NCBI GenBank assembly: GCA_951802195.1
Contig: OX637627.1
Coordinates: 496,001 to 560,000 of the forward strand
Origin: Tausonia pullulans
Taxonomy: Eukaryota; Basidiomycota; Tremellomycetes; Cystofilobasidiales; Mrakiaceae
Length of the DNA: 64,000 nt
Reading direction: 5' to 3'
Made by a program: the position numbers and the translations under genes. The first letter of the stretch is position 1, and every line of letters begins with the position of its first letter. The notes under the pieces are model-generated. The model was not told where the DNA came from. It searched no databases and saw only the letters and a program-made list of their open reading frames with translations. Shown here piece by piece: positions 11,011 through 22,598 of this stretch.

Positions 11011-14000
11011 ATGCCTGGGTCGCCCTCTTCGTCGTCGTCGTCGTCCTCATCCGAAAACAAGGCTAAGGCCGGGTGGTCGGGCGGCCCTTCCTATCTGCCC
11101 TCCGCCTCCGCTTCAGCCTGGCTCGAAACCGTTACAGGAAACTCGTTCGCCATCGCTTCCCTCGCCGCCCCCCAAGCTGGCCTCTCGGCGGAAGGAGTCG
11201 ACAGCGACATGTCGTCGGCTCTTCCGAATTCTTCCGGACACCCAACTACCCTCCCCGTCCCAAGCGGGCGGATTGAAGGCGCTGAGTCAACATCCTGTCC
11301 CGTTGGCCCGCCAACGGCACCAGCGACAATGATGGCGGCGGCGACGGAAGCAGCACCCGTCGCGAACAGCAACGACAGCCACAGCTATAGCATCGACAAG
11401 ATAATGAAGCGAGCCAGCACGCCTCCCACTTCCGGCTCAGCGAACCCCGGCCAGTTGCAATTTCCAGCGAGCGAAAGGCCGCGACGGACATCGTCGTCGA
11501 TGTGCTTCGCGTCGTCCTCGCATATGTCTTCAGGGTCCACGTCCCCCCCGGCAGCGGTAGGAAAGCTCCCCCGCCCACGAAAATCGCGTGCCTCCATCTC
11601 CCTTGAGGACGTCTCGCATTACGGGATTAACCTGGAGCAGGCGGGCGGCCTTCTTTCCATCGCGGAGTTGGACCCCAATTCGTTCGCGGCAACCTTCGTG
11701 AGGACCTTGGCTAAGAAGAATGGGGCAGAAGTGTCGCTATCGGACGCGTCGTCGGACTCGGACAACGACTACAGGGAAATTGAAGAGGACGAGGAGGCGG
11801 AGAAGAATAAGGCAAGGGGTGAACAAGGCGCCTTGGACGCGTGGGACAAACGCGACGCTGCCGCCAACACGATGAAGGTTGACGAACCGGCCATCTTGAG
11901 CGAGGGAGCGACCGAACAAGAAGAGGAGCCAAGAAAATTGCTTCCTCTAGCAATTGAGGCAGCGCATGCGCGTCCGACGAGATCCAGGTGAGCGAGCGAG
12001 TCCCTTGCTCCGAGTCTGGTCTGCGCGTTGTTGCACTTCTTCTGACGCGCGCCTCTGACGCCAGATCGCTGTCCGACTCTCCACGCAAGCGGCAGAAGCG
12101 CTCGCCCTCAATCGTCGATGACACTACGTGAGTCTGCTCCGGCTTCTCCTGCTTGCACGAGCCCAACTGACATCGCCACAGATCCCTTTCTCCCATCCGG
12201 ACCAACCTCTCGGGTTCCTCATATCTTTCCCTCAAGGCAGCTTCACTATCGGTTCCAATCCCGACACCACTCCAACTCTCGACGAATATGGTCTCGGAGC
12301 CCGCCGAAAACGCGCTCGTCGACGTGCGAATACAGTCAGGACCGATTGACATGATCGTGATGCTCGGCGCACGACTTGGTCCTGGCATGTTTGAGCTAGT
12401 CCTCGTCGAGACTGAGAGTCGAGGTAGGCATGAACCTCTCATCTCTTCCTTATCATTCCAGACCGTTGACGATGTCTCTCCTGGCTTTCCAGTCGAGTTC
12501 AGCGTCCTCGCCAACAGCATGGCTGAGGATCACGGGTTCAATGTCTGGCTGGACGAGCTGCAGGACGTCCAGCTGAACGATAACGCACGACGGATGTCTC
12601 TGGACCGTGAGTCGACCCCATAGACCGGCCTCATCGCATTGCGGCTCACTAATCACTTCAACCCACTCTCCTTCCAGTGGACCCGGAATATCCGTATCCC
12701 ATCAGCCTCGATTTTGCCGACAAGTCTGTCTGGCGGGAGTTCTCTGCAGCTTTACGGCGTTATACCCCTGCCCTCTCGGCTTGGGGGCCAGCATCTCCTC
12801 AGTTGCCCTCCAGCGGACCGTTCCCTCCACCGCCACCCCCATTTCTTAGCTCGTGCCTTTCACCCGCCTTGCCAAAGAGCGAGCCGCCCGAGTCGCTCTC
12901 CGGCCGAGCCTCCGACCAACCTTCTTCGGTGTCGCACTTCGAGGACCTCAAGTCTCGGACCTTTGAGCTCACGATCAGCTCTTTGACACTTGGGTCACAA
13001 GCTGTCGACGGGCTGCTGCCAGCTGAGTGCATTATTGGCCTCTCTCTGTCTACGGTACGCGCGCCGCCCCCTCTCGCTTGTTCGCCTTCTTGCAGCTTCA
13101 CTGAAGTTGTTATCCTACTCTAGAGACTGCAAGACCAGCTTAACGAGTCCCGAGCGAGCTCCAGTTCCTCCCCCCAAGCTCTCAGCACCTACAATCCAGA
13201 GATTGAGCACGAGGTGTTCTCACGCTCTCTCCGACTCTCTCCCTCCCCCTCTCAATCCAAGGCCCTCACGCTCATCCTCTCCCCACCAATTGTCTTCGAA
13301 CTCCCCTCCTTCCACTTCCGCCCCATTCCCGCCGAATCGCACGACCGCCTCCCGGGCCTCAGCCCTCGCAGCCGTGGCCTCGAACTCGGCATTGAGCTCC
13401 TCGGCTTTCGTCGCGCAGACGGCTCGCTCGACACTCGCTTCCTCCCGGTCCGGCTTGGCCTTCCGGCGACCCAGCTGCCGTCGTTCGAGGTTGCTGCGGA
13501 GCTCGTCAGCCGGGCTCGAGGAGGTGGGTGGCTGTTCCAGGACATCGCAGGGTTCGCGGAGTTTCCCTTCTCAGTGGGAGGTGGAATCGACCGGGGCTCG
13601 TGGGGGATCGCGGTGTCTGGTCGATGGGTAACTGAGGGGGCCGAGAGGGAGGATGGGAAGGTCAAGATTGAGGATCGAGTCGACGGAGATGAGAATGGGC
13701 AGGACGGGGGCGAGGATAAGGATGAGGAGGAAGATGGAGACTCTTCCGATGCGGAAGAGAAGGAGAATGGCGCCACTGCAGACGAGACAGACGAGAACGT
13801 CGATGCCGAGGTGGAAGAAGCGAAGGAGGACGAGGGGAACGCCGACGGCGCGGACTCTATGATGGTGGACGACGCGGAGGTCTCGTCACTGGCAACAGTA
13901 GGGGACGAGGCGAAACTGTCCGTTATGAACCGAGTTGACGTGAGTCTTCTCTCTTTGCACTAAGAGTCGAACGGCGCTGACTAGGATGTGAACTGGGCGG

Positions 14001-15336
14001 CGCCATCTAGAAGGTCTCGCTCCAAGGTGCCTTTGCGGTGTTGCAGGCAAGCGAGAACTCCATTGAGAACGTCTCCTCAGCATTACAGGTCGATGAGGAT
14101 ACTGTCGATGACGTCTCTATGGAGTTGTTGCCCGATGAGGGCCCTACAAAGCTCGAAAATTCCTTGTCTCCCACGAGCGCCGAAGATACCGACAATAAGC
14201 CCCAGGTCCTCCGCTCCCCCATCTCTCCGTCGCCTCTGGAGATTCAAATCCAACCTCCCTCCTCCCTTCCGTCGCTCGACCAGCTGCGTGTCGACACAGC
14301 CGACGCCCCCCATTCTCCAGGGTCGTCCGCCACCGGGTCCGAGATGACCTCGACGAACGGTAATTTACGCGCCTTTAACACCCCTCTTGCCGAAGACGTG
14401 AGTCTGCAAGTGCCCTCTGCCAGGCGGAGCATAACCCGTTGACGAGTCTCTTTATCAACTGGACAGGAGGCGCCTCCGAAAAGCAAGAGCGCAGAAGCCA
14501 TGTGTAACGCTAGCGCGATGTTGATGCCGTATATCTCGGCCAGCTCGGTTACCAACACTATTTTTTCCGACTCTGATGAAGTCGACGTTTTCTTCGACGG
14601 CATCGCCGACATCGACGATTCGGAGGTCAGCTTTCCGGATCGCCACTTCCACCAAGATATCGATGCAAGGGACCGGGATGCGGACAGGAGCAACTCCTCG
14701 CTTGGCTTCATGGAGAGCTCTCAAAAAGAGTCGCCGATGAAGGACTCACCTGAGCAGTCGCCGAGGCATACGATCAACCACTTGAGCCAACGATGCGGCA
14801 AGCCCTCTCTCGCTGACCTTTTCCCCGCGCTCGATTGCCACGACCCGGACCTTGAACCGCTCGTTCGGAAGCGAGCAGAGGATTTCTACGATTTTACCGA
14901 TCTCCAAGACGACCAACTCTTCATGTGGGTCCTCTGGGACCGGTGGTGTGCGAAGGTACGTTGCTTTGGCCGACTTTCTTCTGTCTTGGCTAGCGCATTG
15001 CTCACCTCTCATCGCTCTCCGGATCAGCGCACACCAGAGCGGATCCACAAGAAGAACGGCTGGAACTACGTTAAGGGCTTCATTGAACACTTCTTCGGGT
15101 TTCTCGATGAGCACAACCTGCATTCGGCGCTTCAGATTCACCTCTTGGTCTGTCCCTTCTCGTCCGCCGTCTTCAATTTACATAACTTGACCTTGTCTCC
15201 CCCCGACCTTCAATCGTAGTTACTTGTCAAGTTCCTCCACGTCGAACAAAACGTCCACACAAAGGCGCTCGCGCTCTTTGCGTCGTTGAAGCAAAAGACG
15301 GCGATGGACCAATCACAGATCAGCGTGGAGTTCTGA
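11011..15336 (+). CDS. Large nuclear-type protein with candidate C-terminal VEFS box (Su(z)12-like)
   Basis: Nine introns (11988-12064, 12128-12181, 12424-12492, 12607-12677, 13055-13123, 13940-14010, 14398-14466, 14956-15027, 15148-15219) leave exactly 1,234 codons. The N-terminal 330 residues are Ser/Pro-rich with a basic stretch SDSPRKRQKRSPS, a possible nuclear localisation signal. The middle holds a poorly conserved globular part and an acidic block of Asp/Glu repeats. The last 150 residues contain EDFYDFTDLQDDQLFMWVLW, then KKNGWNYVKGFIEHFFGF and a closing helix HNLHSALQIHLLLLVKFLH. Order and spacing resemble the VEFS box of Su(z)12 (EEFSDV..EKEVMKLWN..., NLCRNFMLHLV). I see no C2H2 zinc finger upstream, which animal and plant Su(z)12 have. 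Assignment to PRC2 is an inference. Confidence 0.6.
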
Positions 15337-15815
15337 GGGTGTGGCTGGAGTCGGTCTCAGATGTTCTCTTACTTTGATTTTTATTATCTCTGTACAACGA
15401 TATGGAGCCACTTCTGGTTGGGCGATCAATAGCATACCAAGGAACGAGGCAAGAGGCGCGCATCACTGTGTCTAAAAGAGCCCCTGGCTCGGATGTGAGA
15501 TCGACAGCTCGCTCACTCAACCACCTTTCGCTGGCGCCCGGAAGGCAGCCAATCATGCCCGAGATCCGCTCTGTCACGGACGGACGGCGTGTTGCGCATG
15601 TCGTCAGGGGACGGCCGCCGGCCGGGCTCTCTTGACAGGCTCGCGCGCGTCGGCTTTGAACGACTTCCGGCCGACTCTCTCTCCTCCGTCCAACAGACGC
15701 CCATCATCCATCTTCGCTTTGCTCTTGGTCGACCCATCTTCCGGTCGCTTTGGCGCTGCTTTTACCGCTCGCCGCATCCGCTATATTCCCATCCTTTCCA
15801 CCTTTCCCCATTCAC
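15337..15815. other. Intergenic region
   Basis: A 479-bp gap between two rightward genes. It has a GC-rich stretch (about 15590-15640) followed by pyrimidine-rich leader sequence before the HEM25 start. No separate gene is seen. Confidence 0.4.
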
Positions 15816-17467
15816 ATGGCTCCTCGACGCGATTCCGCGTATGAGCACCTCCTCTCCGGAGGCGCGTCTGGCCTCGCCTCGTCTGTCGTCCTGCAGCCAC
15901 TCGATCTGCTCAAGACGCGGGTACAGCAGCATGGTGGCAATTCAAAGTCAGTCTGCTCTTGAGGTACACCTTCGATCTGATATGAGAGGCCTCGGGCTGA
16001 CTCTGTCACCTGTACGATCAACCCAACCCGACGTCACTTACGTTCGTCCCAACTTGCACGTCGCTGTCTCTCTCTTTCTGTCGCCTTCGCCTGTCGCCTT
16101 CGCCTGTTGCCCTTCCATCGCGACTGCCTCGGCCAAAGAAACACATGGGCGATCACCAAGGACGTTGTCCGGGATCGAGGCATCCTTGGTCTATGGCGAG
16201 GAACGGCGCCGACCGTCGTGCGGTGCGTGTCAACGTATCTGTCAAGTCATCGAGGCGTCCTCTGACATGGAAAGCATGTTGCTGCTTGTTCATCCATAGG
16301 AACGTCCCCGGTGTTGCCGCCTACTTCTACACTCTCTCCGAGATCCGCTACTTCCTTGCCCAGATTGGCAATGCCAACCTCCCTCTCCCTCTTCCGCTTG
16401 CCGATCTCTCCCAACCACCGTCGTCTTCGACGTCTGCGCTGCCCAAGCTCTCACGCGAGGGCAACCTGTTGGCGGGTGCCATTGCCCGCACAGGGGTGGG
16501 CTTCATCATGAACCCTGTCACCGTGCTCAAGGCTCGATACGAGGTGAGTCGTTCTTGGCTCACGCTGTCTCGAAGGGTCGTCTACTGACAGCCCGGTCCG
16601 GGCGCACCCCACCACTTTCCTGCTCTTTTCCTCGTGTCGGATCAACAGAGCAATGTCTACGCCTACACCTCGATGCTTCAAGCCTCGCGGTCCATTCTCG
16701 CCGATTCGGGCATCCGCGGCCTTTTCCAGGGCTTCACAGCGACGGCGATCAGGGATGCGCCGTACGCAGGGTTGTACGTGCTGTTCTACGAGGAGTCCAA
16801 GGCCATCGCAAGTGAGTGCATTCCCTCGAATCATGATTAGGCCTGGATGATTACTGATTTCCTGTTTTCCCTCTGCAGGTCGAGTGTTGCATGTCAACCC
16901 GAGCTGGGACGTCCCGACATCTGTAATCCACAGCACATCGGGTGAGACAAGGGTCCGCTTCCTCCCGTCAGATGCTCGACCGGCTGACTCTACGTTCTAG
17001 GTGTCATGGCTGCCACGCTGGCCACGCTGGCGACGGCACCAGCAGACTGCATCAAGGCACGCCATAGTGCTGGCGCGATCTCGCCCGGCCCTTGACTTAC
17101 GATCCGTCATCTCTTTGTTCCCTTCTTCCCTCTCTCACATACAGACGAATATGCAAATCTTTCCGGAAAAGCACTCGAGCTTCCGCGTCTCGCTGGCATC
17201 CATCTACAAGGTGAGCTCGCAACCTACACCTCCCTTCTCCCTTTCCTCTCTTCCCTCTCTTCCGCGCACACTCACTCACAATCCTTCTTTCCATCTTTCC
17301 AGGAGCACGGTCTCCACGGCTTCTTCTCCGGCGTCACCCTCCGCATCGTCCGCAAGGGCGCGTCGTCGGCGATCGCATGGAGTGTCTACGAGGGCCTCCT
17401 CCTTGGGTTCCGTGATCGGGCGGCGGAGAAGGAGAAGAAGAGGCGAAGAGACGAGGGGGATGCATAA
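15816..17467 (+). CDS. HEM25: Mitochondrial glycine carrier (SLC25A38/Hem25)
   Basis: Inner-membrane carrier that imports glycine for haem synthesis. The three tandem carrier repeats are seen through their signatures: [24 protein letters not shown] and APADCIKTNMQ, each with the PxD/PxT..K core (the second is degenerate, as in SLC25A38). Family-specific stretches include [37 protein letters not shown] and [19 protein letters not shown]. Each repeat is split by introns; introns fall directly after QQHGGNSK, after LKARYE and after DCIK. The C-terminus is a Lys/Arg-rich tail ending GDA. The start at 15816 gives [16 protein letters not shown], a normal short N-terminus for this family with no presequence. 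Confidence 0.9.
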
Positions 17468-18615
17468 TGTTTGTTTCTTTTCTGCGTCAGTTAGATCTTC
17501 AAATGAGAGTGAGCAATGGCGAAATCGGAGTACGAGGCCGGGGTCACACACAAACAAGGCAAGGCTGAGGACAGCAGAAGCCGCCCCAGCCACAAGTTGC
17601 TTGTGCCATAAGGATGGTATCATGAAACTATGGATGGGCCTCTAGGCTCGCACAAGTGAGCAACTTTCCCCATGTGTCGCGGCTGGTGGTCGTCGCTCGT
17701 AGGGTCCGTACGCCGGTGCGGACGAGCGAGTCTTCGCTGCGGCAAGACCCCCTCAGTGGTCGCCCGGCGCCGATTTTCACCCAGGCGAGAGGGTCGGATG
17801 GCCCTAAGCTCGCCTGCCCTCGCCTCTCCCCCGCCCACCTCTTCGCAGATCTTCAAGGTGCGACTCTCCGTTCTTTGGCTCGTCTGGCAGCACTGCCAGA
17901 CGTCTCGACATCACGTCGTATGCATGCCCCTGCAAAGAGCGGACCCGGCTGACTCACTGCTCGTCGCTGTTCTTCCTCTTCCCGCTCTCGCAGGTGAGCT
18001 TTGTTGCTGCTTCCCTCGCGTTTCCTAGGACGCGTCTCCCCTCTTCCCCACCCTTCCTACATCTCGGCAATCCTTCCCATCACGACGAGGGGTTTCTGCT
18101 ACGTCCACGTATGGACTATGCTGGCCTGTGGGGCCTGCGTTGAAGGAGGACGCAGGCGCAGAGGCGCGCACGACTCAGTTCAACTCGAGTCTCGCGGCGC
18201 GGCGAGAGGCAAAGGCAGGGGGGCGGAGGCAGCAGTCTGGCGAGGGGCGGCATCTCGAAGGCGGCCGCTCTGAGTTCCTGTCCCCTGGCAGGCCGCTCGA
18301 AAGAGAGGTCGGCTGCTGGAGTAGCGAGCTGGGTACGCGAGCTGTCCCTGGAGGAAGGAGGAGCTCCCAGAGGTTGCGCTAGGCGACGGAGGGGGAGCGA
18401 AGTCGACCGACCGCTCTGCCTGTCTGCCTTTGCCCCCATTCAACCCTCCCAAATTCCTCCCTCCCACGCCCAACACCTCCCTCCTCTCCTCTTCTCTCCC
18501 GTAACAACACTCTTCACCTCAACTGCACGCCCATCGCCCATTATTGCTCGATTGTCCTCACCCAAAGTCCTGCCGCTGACTTTGATGCCTCTCCCGACGC
18601 CTTCTTTCAGCAGCC
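17468..18615. other. Intergenic region with possible unassigned short gene
   Basis: This 1.15-kb gap precedes the uL2 gene. Open stretches on the + strand (about 17672-17880 and 18120-18382) are Arg/Ser/Ala-rich and could be exons of a short gene, for example with a splice into 17999 or later. No frame resembles a family I know and no splice chain stands out. The last 150 bp are pyrimidine-rich, as expected for a ribosomal-protein promoter and leader. Confidence 0.2.
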
Positions 18616-19957
18616 ATGGGAGTGAGTCGCGCCTTCACCCTCCTCTCACTCATGTTCTTGAGCAGGCTCTGACCTTGCCTTCTTCTCTCCTTTCTCCAGC
18701 GTGTCATCCGCAACCAGAGGAAGTCCGGAGGGATCTTCAAGTCTCACACTGCCAACCGCAAGGCCCCCGCCCGTTTCCGTGCTCTCGACTTTGCCGAGAA
18801 GAACGGTTACGTCCGTGGTATTGTCAAGGACATCATCCACGACACTGGACGGTTCGTGGCTGTCCTGATATTCTCCAAGGGCTGTTCCCTGCCCGGCTCG
18901 CTCACCTTTCATTCCTCTCCAGTGGTGCTCCCCTCGCCCAGGTCGTCTTCCGTGACCCTTACCGCTACAAGCTCCGCAAGGAGACCTTCATCGCGACCGA
19001 GGGCATGACCACCGGCTCCTTCGTCTACTGCGGCAAGAAGGCCTCCCTCAGCGTCGGCAACGTCCTCCCCCTTGGCTCGTGCCCTGAGGGAACCGTCGTC
19101 TGCAACGTCGAGGAGCGCGTCGGTGACCGTGGAGCCGTTGCCCGTACCTCGGGTAACTACGCCACCGTCATCGGCCACGACGTCGACGGAGGCAAGACCC
19201 GTCTCCGTCTCCCCTCGGGAGCCAAGAAGACCGTCCCGGCTGCCGCCCGTGCTACCATCGGTATCGTTGCCGGAGGTGGACGTGTCGACAAGCCCCTGCT
19301 CAAGGCCGGACGTGCGTCGAGCTCTTTGCCCTTGCTTTTTTCGCACGCGTCCTCATCCTCACGTCTCTTTCCTCTTTCTCCCGTCGTCTTCAGGCGCTTA
19401 CTTCAAGTTCAAGGCCAAGCGCAACTCGTGGCCCCGTACTCGTGGTGTTGCTATGAACCCCGTCGAGTGCGTGGTTGCTCTGCTCGTTTTCCTTGACCTT
19501 CCCCTCGTCTGACCCTCGTCTGCTCTCGTATTTTACAGCCACCCTCACGGAGGAGGAAACCACCAGCACATCGGAAAGGCCTCGACCATCTCCCGCCACG
19601 CCGTTGCCGGACAGAAGGTGCGTTGGCCAACCGTCATTGGCATGAAGGGAGAAGAAGAAAAAGCGGGGCGCGAGAGACGCGGGACGCGTGAGCTCGCTCG
19701 CGCGCTTCGTCCTTTCTTCGCCAGCTCCCCGCCCCTTTTCTCTACTGTTCTCATCGTGTGTGCTCAGGAGGCTTTGAAACTGACTCGGATACTTCCGGAA
19801 TTGCCCAGGCTGGTCTCATTGCCGCTCGCCGCACTGGTCTCCTCAGGGTAAAGATGATCCCTCTTTTCTTGACGTGCCTCTTCTCGCGGATCACTGACGC
19901 GGTCCATTTCTTCCTGCTTTTGCTTCGAGCCAACAGGGTACCCAGAAGATCGATTAA
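18616..19957 (+). CDS. RPL2: 60S ribosomal protein uL2 (Rpl2/RPL8)
   Basis: Universal large-subunit protein uL2, needed for the peptidyl-transferase centre. The first exon codes only for ATG-GGA (Met-Gly), followed by an intron and [18 protein letters not shown]. Family hallmarks follow: [72 protein letters not shown] and [13 protein letters not shown], which includes the conserved His of the loop reaching the catalytic centre. The end reads [19 protein letters not shown]. About seven introns. The acceptor at the end of TTGCCCAG before GCTGGTCTC was preferred because it restores this C-terminus. A tiny first coding exon is common in fungal ribosomal protein genes. Confidence 0.96.
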
Positions 19958-20870
19958 GAATCTCGCTCGTGCGACTCTTGGTCTTAGGTGGCGATGTGAT
20001 GGCTCGTTCTCAAAAGTTCTCGGCTTTCTTAAGCGTAGTGCACTTCTCGTGTACGAAAGCTGTGCTGTCGCCTCTTCTCGCCTTTCGAAACGTCTGCTGC
20101 TTCATTTCGAAGAGGCAAGAGAGGAGATCTTGCGGTACGTACGTCCGTCGTCTGCCGACTTCGTTGGCCCAGTCGTGCGTCGTCAAGCAACATGGGAAAG
20201 GAAGAAAGATAAACGGACCTCACCGCTTCGAGAACTTCTCGACCTCTCAGGCCCGGCTCTATCTCCTATTCTGCCGTTTCTTTCTCGACCGCTGACATTG
20301 AGGTCAGGAGATCGACATAGCCGGCCATGCGACTCATGAGACGTTCATGATGACTTTGATTGCTTTTGTGGAACAGGGCCATGCTCTCCGCAAAGTCATG
20401 CAACACGGCTTCGCCATTGCCTATCTCTCTCCAACCTGAGAGATAAAGGCTCTCTCTCCGTGAACAATTGATCTTTGTGTGGCGATACGCGGCACTGATA
20501 GAAAGAAAGATTCGAGAGGGCCGACTGGGCGTTGATCTCGATTTAGCCTCCAGGTGCGCGCCCGCACCTACCTCTCTATTCGCTCGTCTGCGGTCCGTTT
20601 GCCTTCGCTGTCTCCCTTTCCTTTTCTCCTCTCTCTCGTGGCCAATAGTTCGGACCCCGGTCAAGCAATCTGACGCTCTACCGCGCGAAAGAGAGGAAGG
20701 AAGAAAACAGGGAAAACTCCCCCGGTTAGGGAGCCGAGAAGAGTGAAATGAGGAGAGGAGAAGAAGACCGGTGGAGTGAGTCCACGTCATTCCGCTATGA
20801 TCTCATTTAAGGATCTTCCGCCTCTTTCTCTCTCCGTCTCTCCCTAACCATTCCTCGCTGAACACCCACC
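19958..20870. other. Intergenic region
   Basis: A 913-bp gap between uL2 and the membrane-protein gene. Short open frames occur on both strands but none resembles a known family. The last 60 bp are CT-rich and lead into a start at 20871. Confidence 0.4.
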
Positions 20871-22538
20871 ATGCCCATCCCGCCAAAACCCAAACCCCAT
20901 CCCCCTCCAACAATGAGCAGGACGGACGATACCATTCGGACGAGCAACACCGTCGACGTCGAGTCCTCGGCCTCGTCGACAACGACGTGGGACCCAAAGG
21001 CCAACAGGAGCCCTCCGCCGCTGCACTTTACCTTCCACTGGCTCCGACCGTTTGTCTATCTTTGCTTCCTTATCTTTTTCAACGTCGTTGTCCCTTGGTG
21101 AGTCCACGCTTGGATCGAGCGAGTGGTAAAGCGATGCCGGACGGACACGGGCAAAGGAGGTCAAGGGAGGGAGGGATGTTGCCTATGCCCGTGCCCGGCC
21201 GACGAAGATGACGGAGTTGGTCAATCTTGTTCTGATTGCTAACGACGACCATTCCACCCTCGCAGCATTCTCTACTACGTCCTCCTCGAATACACTCCGA
21301 TCGACCAGACGGAGCTGATCGGAATCTCCTCGGCTGCCCTGGGAGCATCCTCGTGCATCGATGCGCCTTACCGGCTGTACAAGCGTCAGTCGCACTCCAG
21401 CACAGAGAAGACTCGTCGAATCTTGCCGACTCAATTTTCCTTTTGTTTTTTAGTCTTCAAACACCGAGAAAAGTATGGGCCGTTGAATGAGCCGGCGCGG
21501 TGGCATCTTCACAAGCCCGACGTCTTCATGTGCGTACCCGCCCTCACTCAGCAAACGAGACGTGCCCGGCTGAACTTCTTTTTCTTCAAGGTGGTTCTAC
21601 ACTATAGCCCTTTTCTTCATGGCCGTTCCCCTGGCAGTTGCACCTGCTATCCCCCTGTTGTACGTGGTCGCTCTCTCGCCTCGCCCTCTTGCAAGCCGCA
21701 ATCTGATGCCCTCCTCGCCACAGTGATTTCTTCCTCTTCTCCCTCTCCATGCTCATAACCCCAATGGGTGCCATGCTTTTCATCTCTCTTCATTCCTGGC
21801 GATTCCCCTGCTGGCTCTCCTCGGGCCCGCCTGGGACGCCTTCTAGGCCGCTCGTGTACTACATCCTCGAGGACGTCGTCGCTGTAGATTTTGAGTATGG
21901 GAGACCTTGGAGGAGGGAGATTATCCAGAGGTCAGTTCTGGACAAGACGGTTGGGCCATATGCCTGCTTCGAGGCTGATTCTGCGCGCATGGGTGTGGTC
22001 TTAGGTACCATGCGAGCCCGCCGTTCCGGGACCTCATGTGGTGGTTGACGCTCTACTGGGCCATCATGAGTGGGATTGTCTACCCTGGCATCTCCGCTGC
22101 AATCATCTGGACGACCAGGTGGGTGGTCATCCCTTCTGTCGGATCCGTATTTTGGGCAAAAGACTAAGACTGACGGTCATCAACAGTCTCCGCTTCGCCT
22201 TTGGTTTCGTTCTCGGCCTTTTCTTCATCGTGCGTCGAGATCTCCCTTCACCACTAACAACCAAAAAAAAAATCAAAAACCAAACCCCGCCATGTGACAT
22301 CTCCTGACCTTCTGGTCCCTTTGATCATCAGTGGGCCTTCTTCGCCGGCCTTGGCTGCTACTTCCTCGCCCGGCTGGGTCTCCGCCGGGAGGCTGAATGG
22401 TGGGCAGCAAACAGCCAACCGCATCGCGAGCGCCACGGGTCGACGTCGGTAGGAGGTGGGACGATGATGAGCGAGAAGGAGCGGGCGGGGGAGGTGCAGG
22501 TCAAAGAGCGGAGGGGATCGTCGGGGCAAGAATGTTGA
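20871..22538 (+). CDS. Conserved fungal multi-pass membrane protein, function unknown
   Basis: I do not recognise a named family. Seven or so exons give a protein of about 380 aa with a hydrophilic N-terminus (Pro- and Ser/Thr-rich) and six or seven hydrophobic segments: FVYLCFLIFFNVVVPC, a segment starting ILYYVLLEYTP, FYTIALFFMAVPLAVAPAI, FLFSLSMLITPMGAMLF, WLTLYWAIMSGIVYPGIS, LRFAFGFVLGLFFI and WAFFAGLGCYFLARLGL. Between segments four and five sits VYYILEDVVAVDFEYG, followed by a basic RPWRREIIQRYHASPPFRDL loop, a pattern I associate with uncharacterised fungal membrane proteins. The C-terminal tail is hydrophilic and probably cytosolic. The stop at 22538 lies just before an A23G10 tract. 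Confidence 0.65.
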
Positions 22539-22565
22539 TGACGGTGAAGATGCTGCCAAAAGACC

Positions 22566-22596
<31 letters not shown>

Positions 22597-22598
22597 GG
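22566..22598 (+). repeat. A23G10 homopolymer pair in a purine-rich strand
   Basis: Twenty-three A residues are followed directly by ten G residues and then about 60 bases made almost only of A and G. It lies 28 bp after the stop of the membrane-protein gene, probably in its 3' UTR. Confidence 0.9.
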
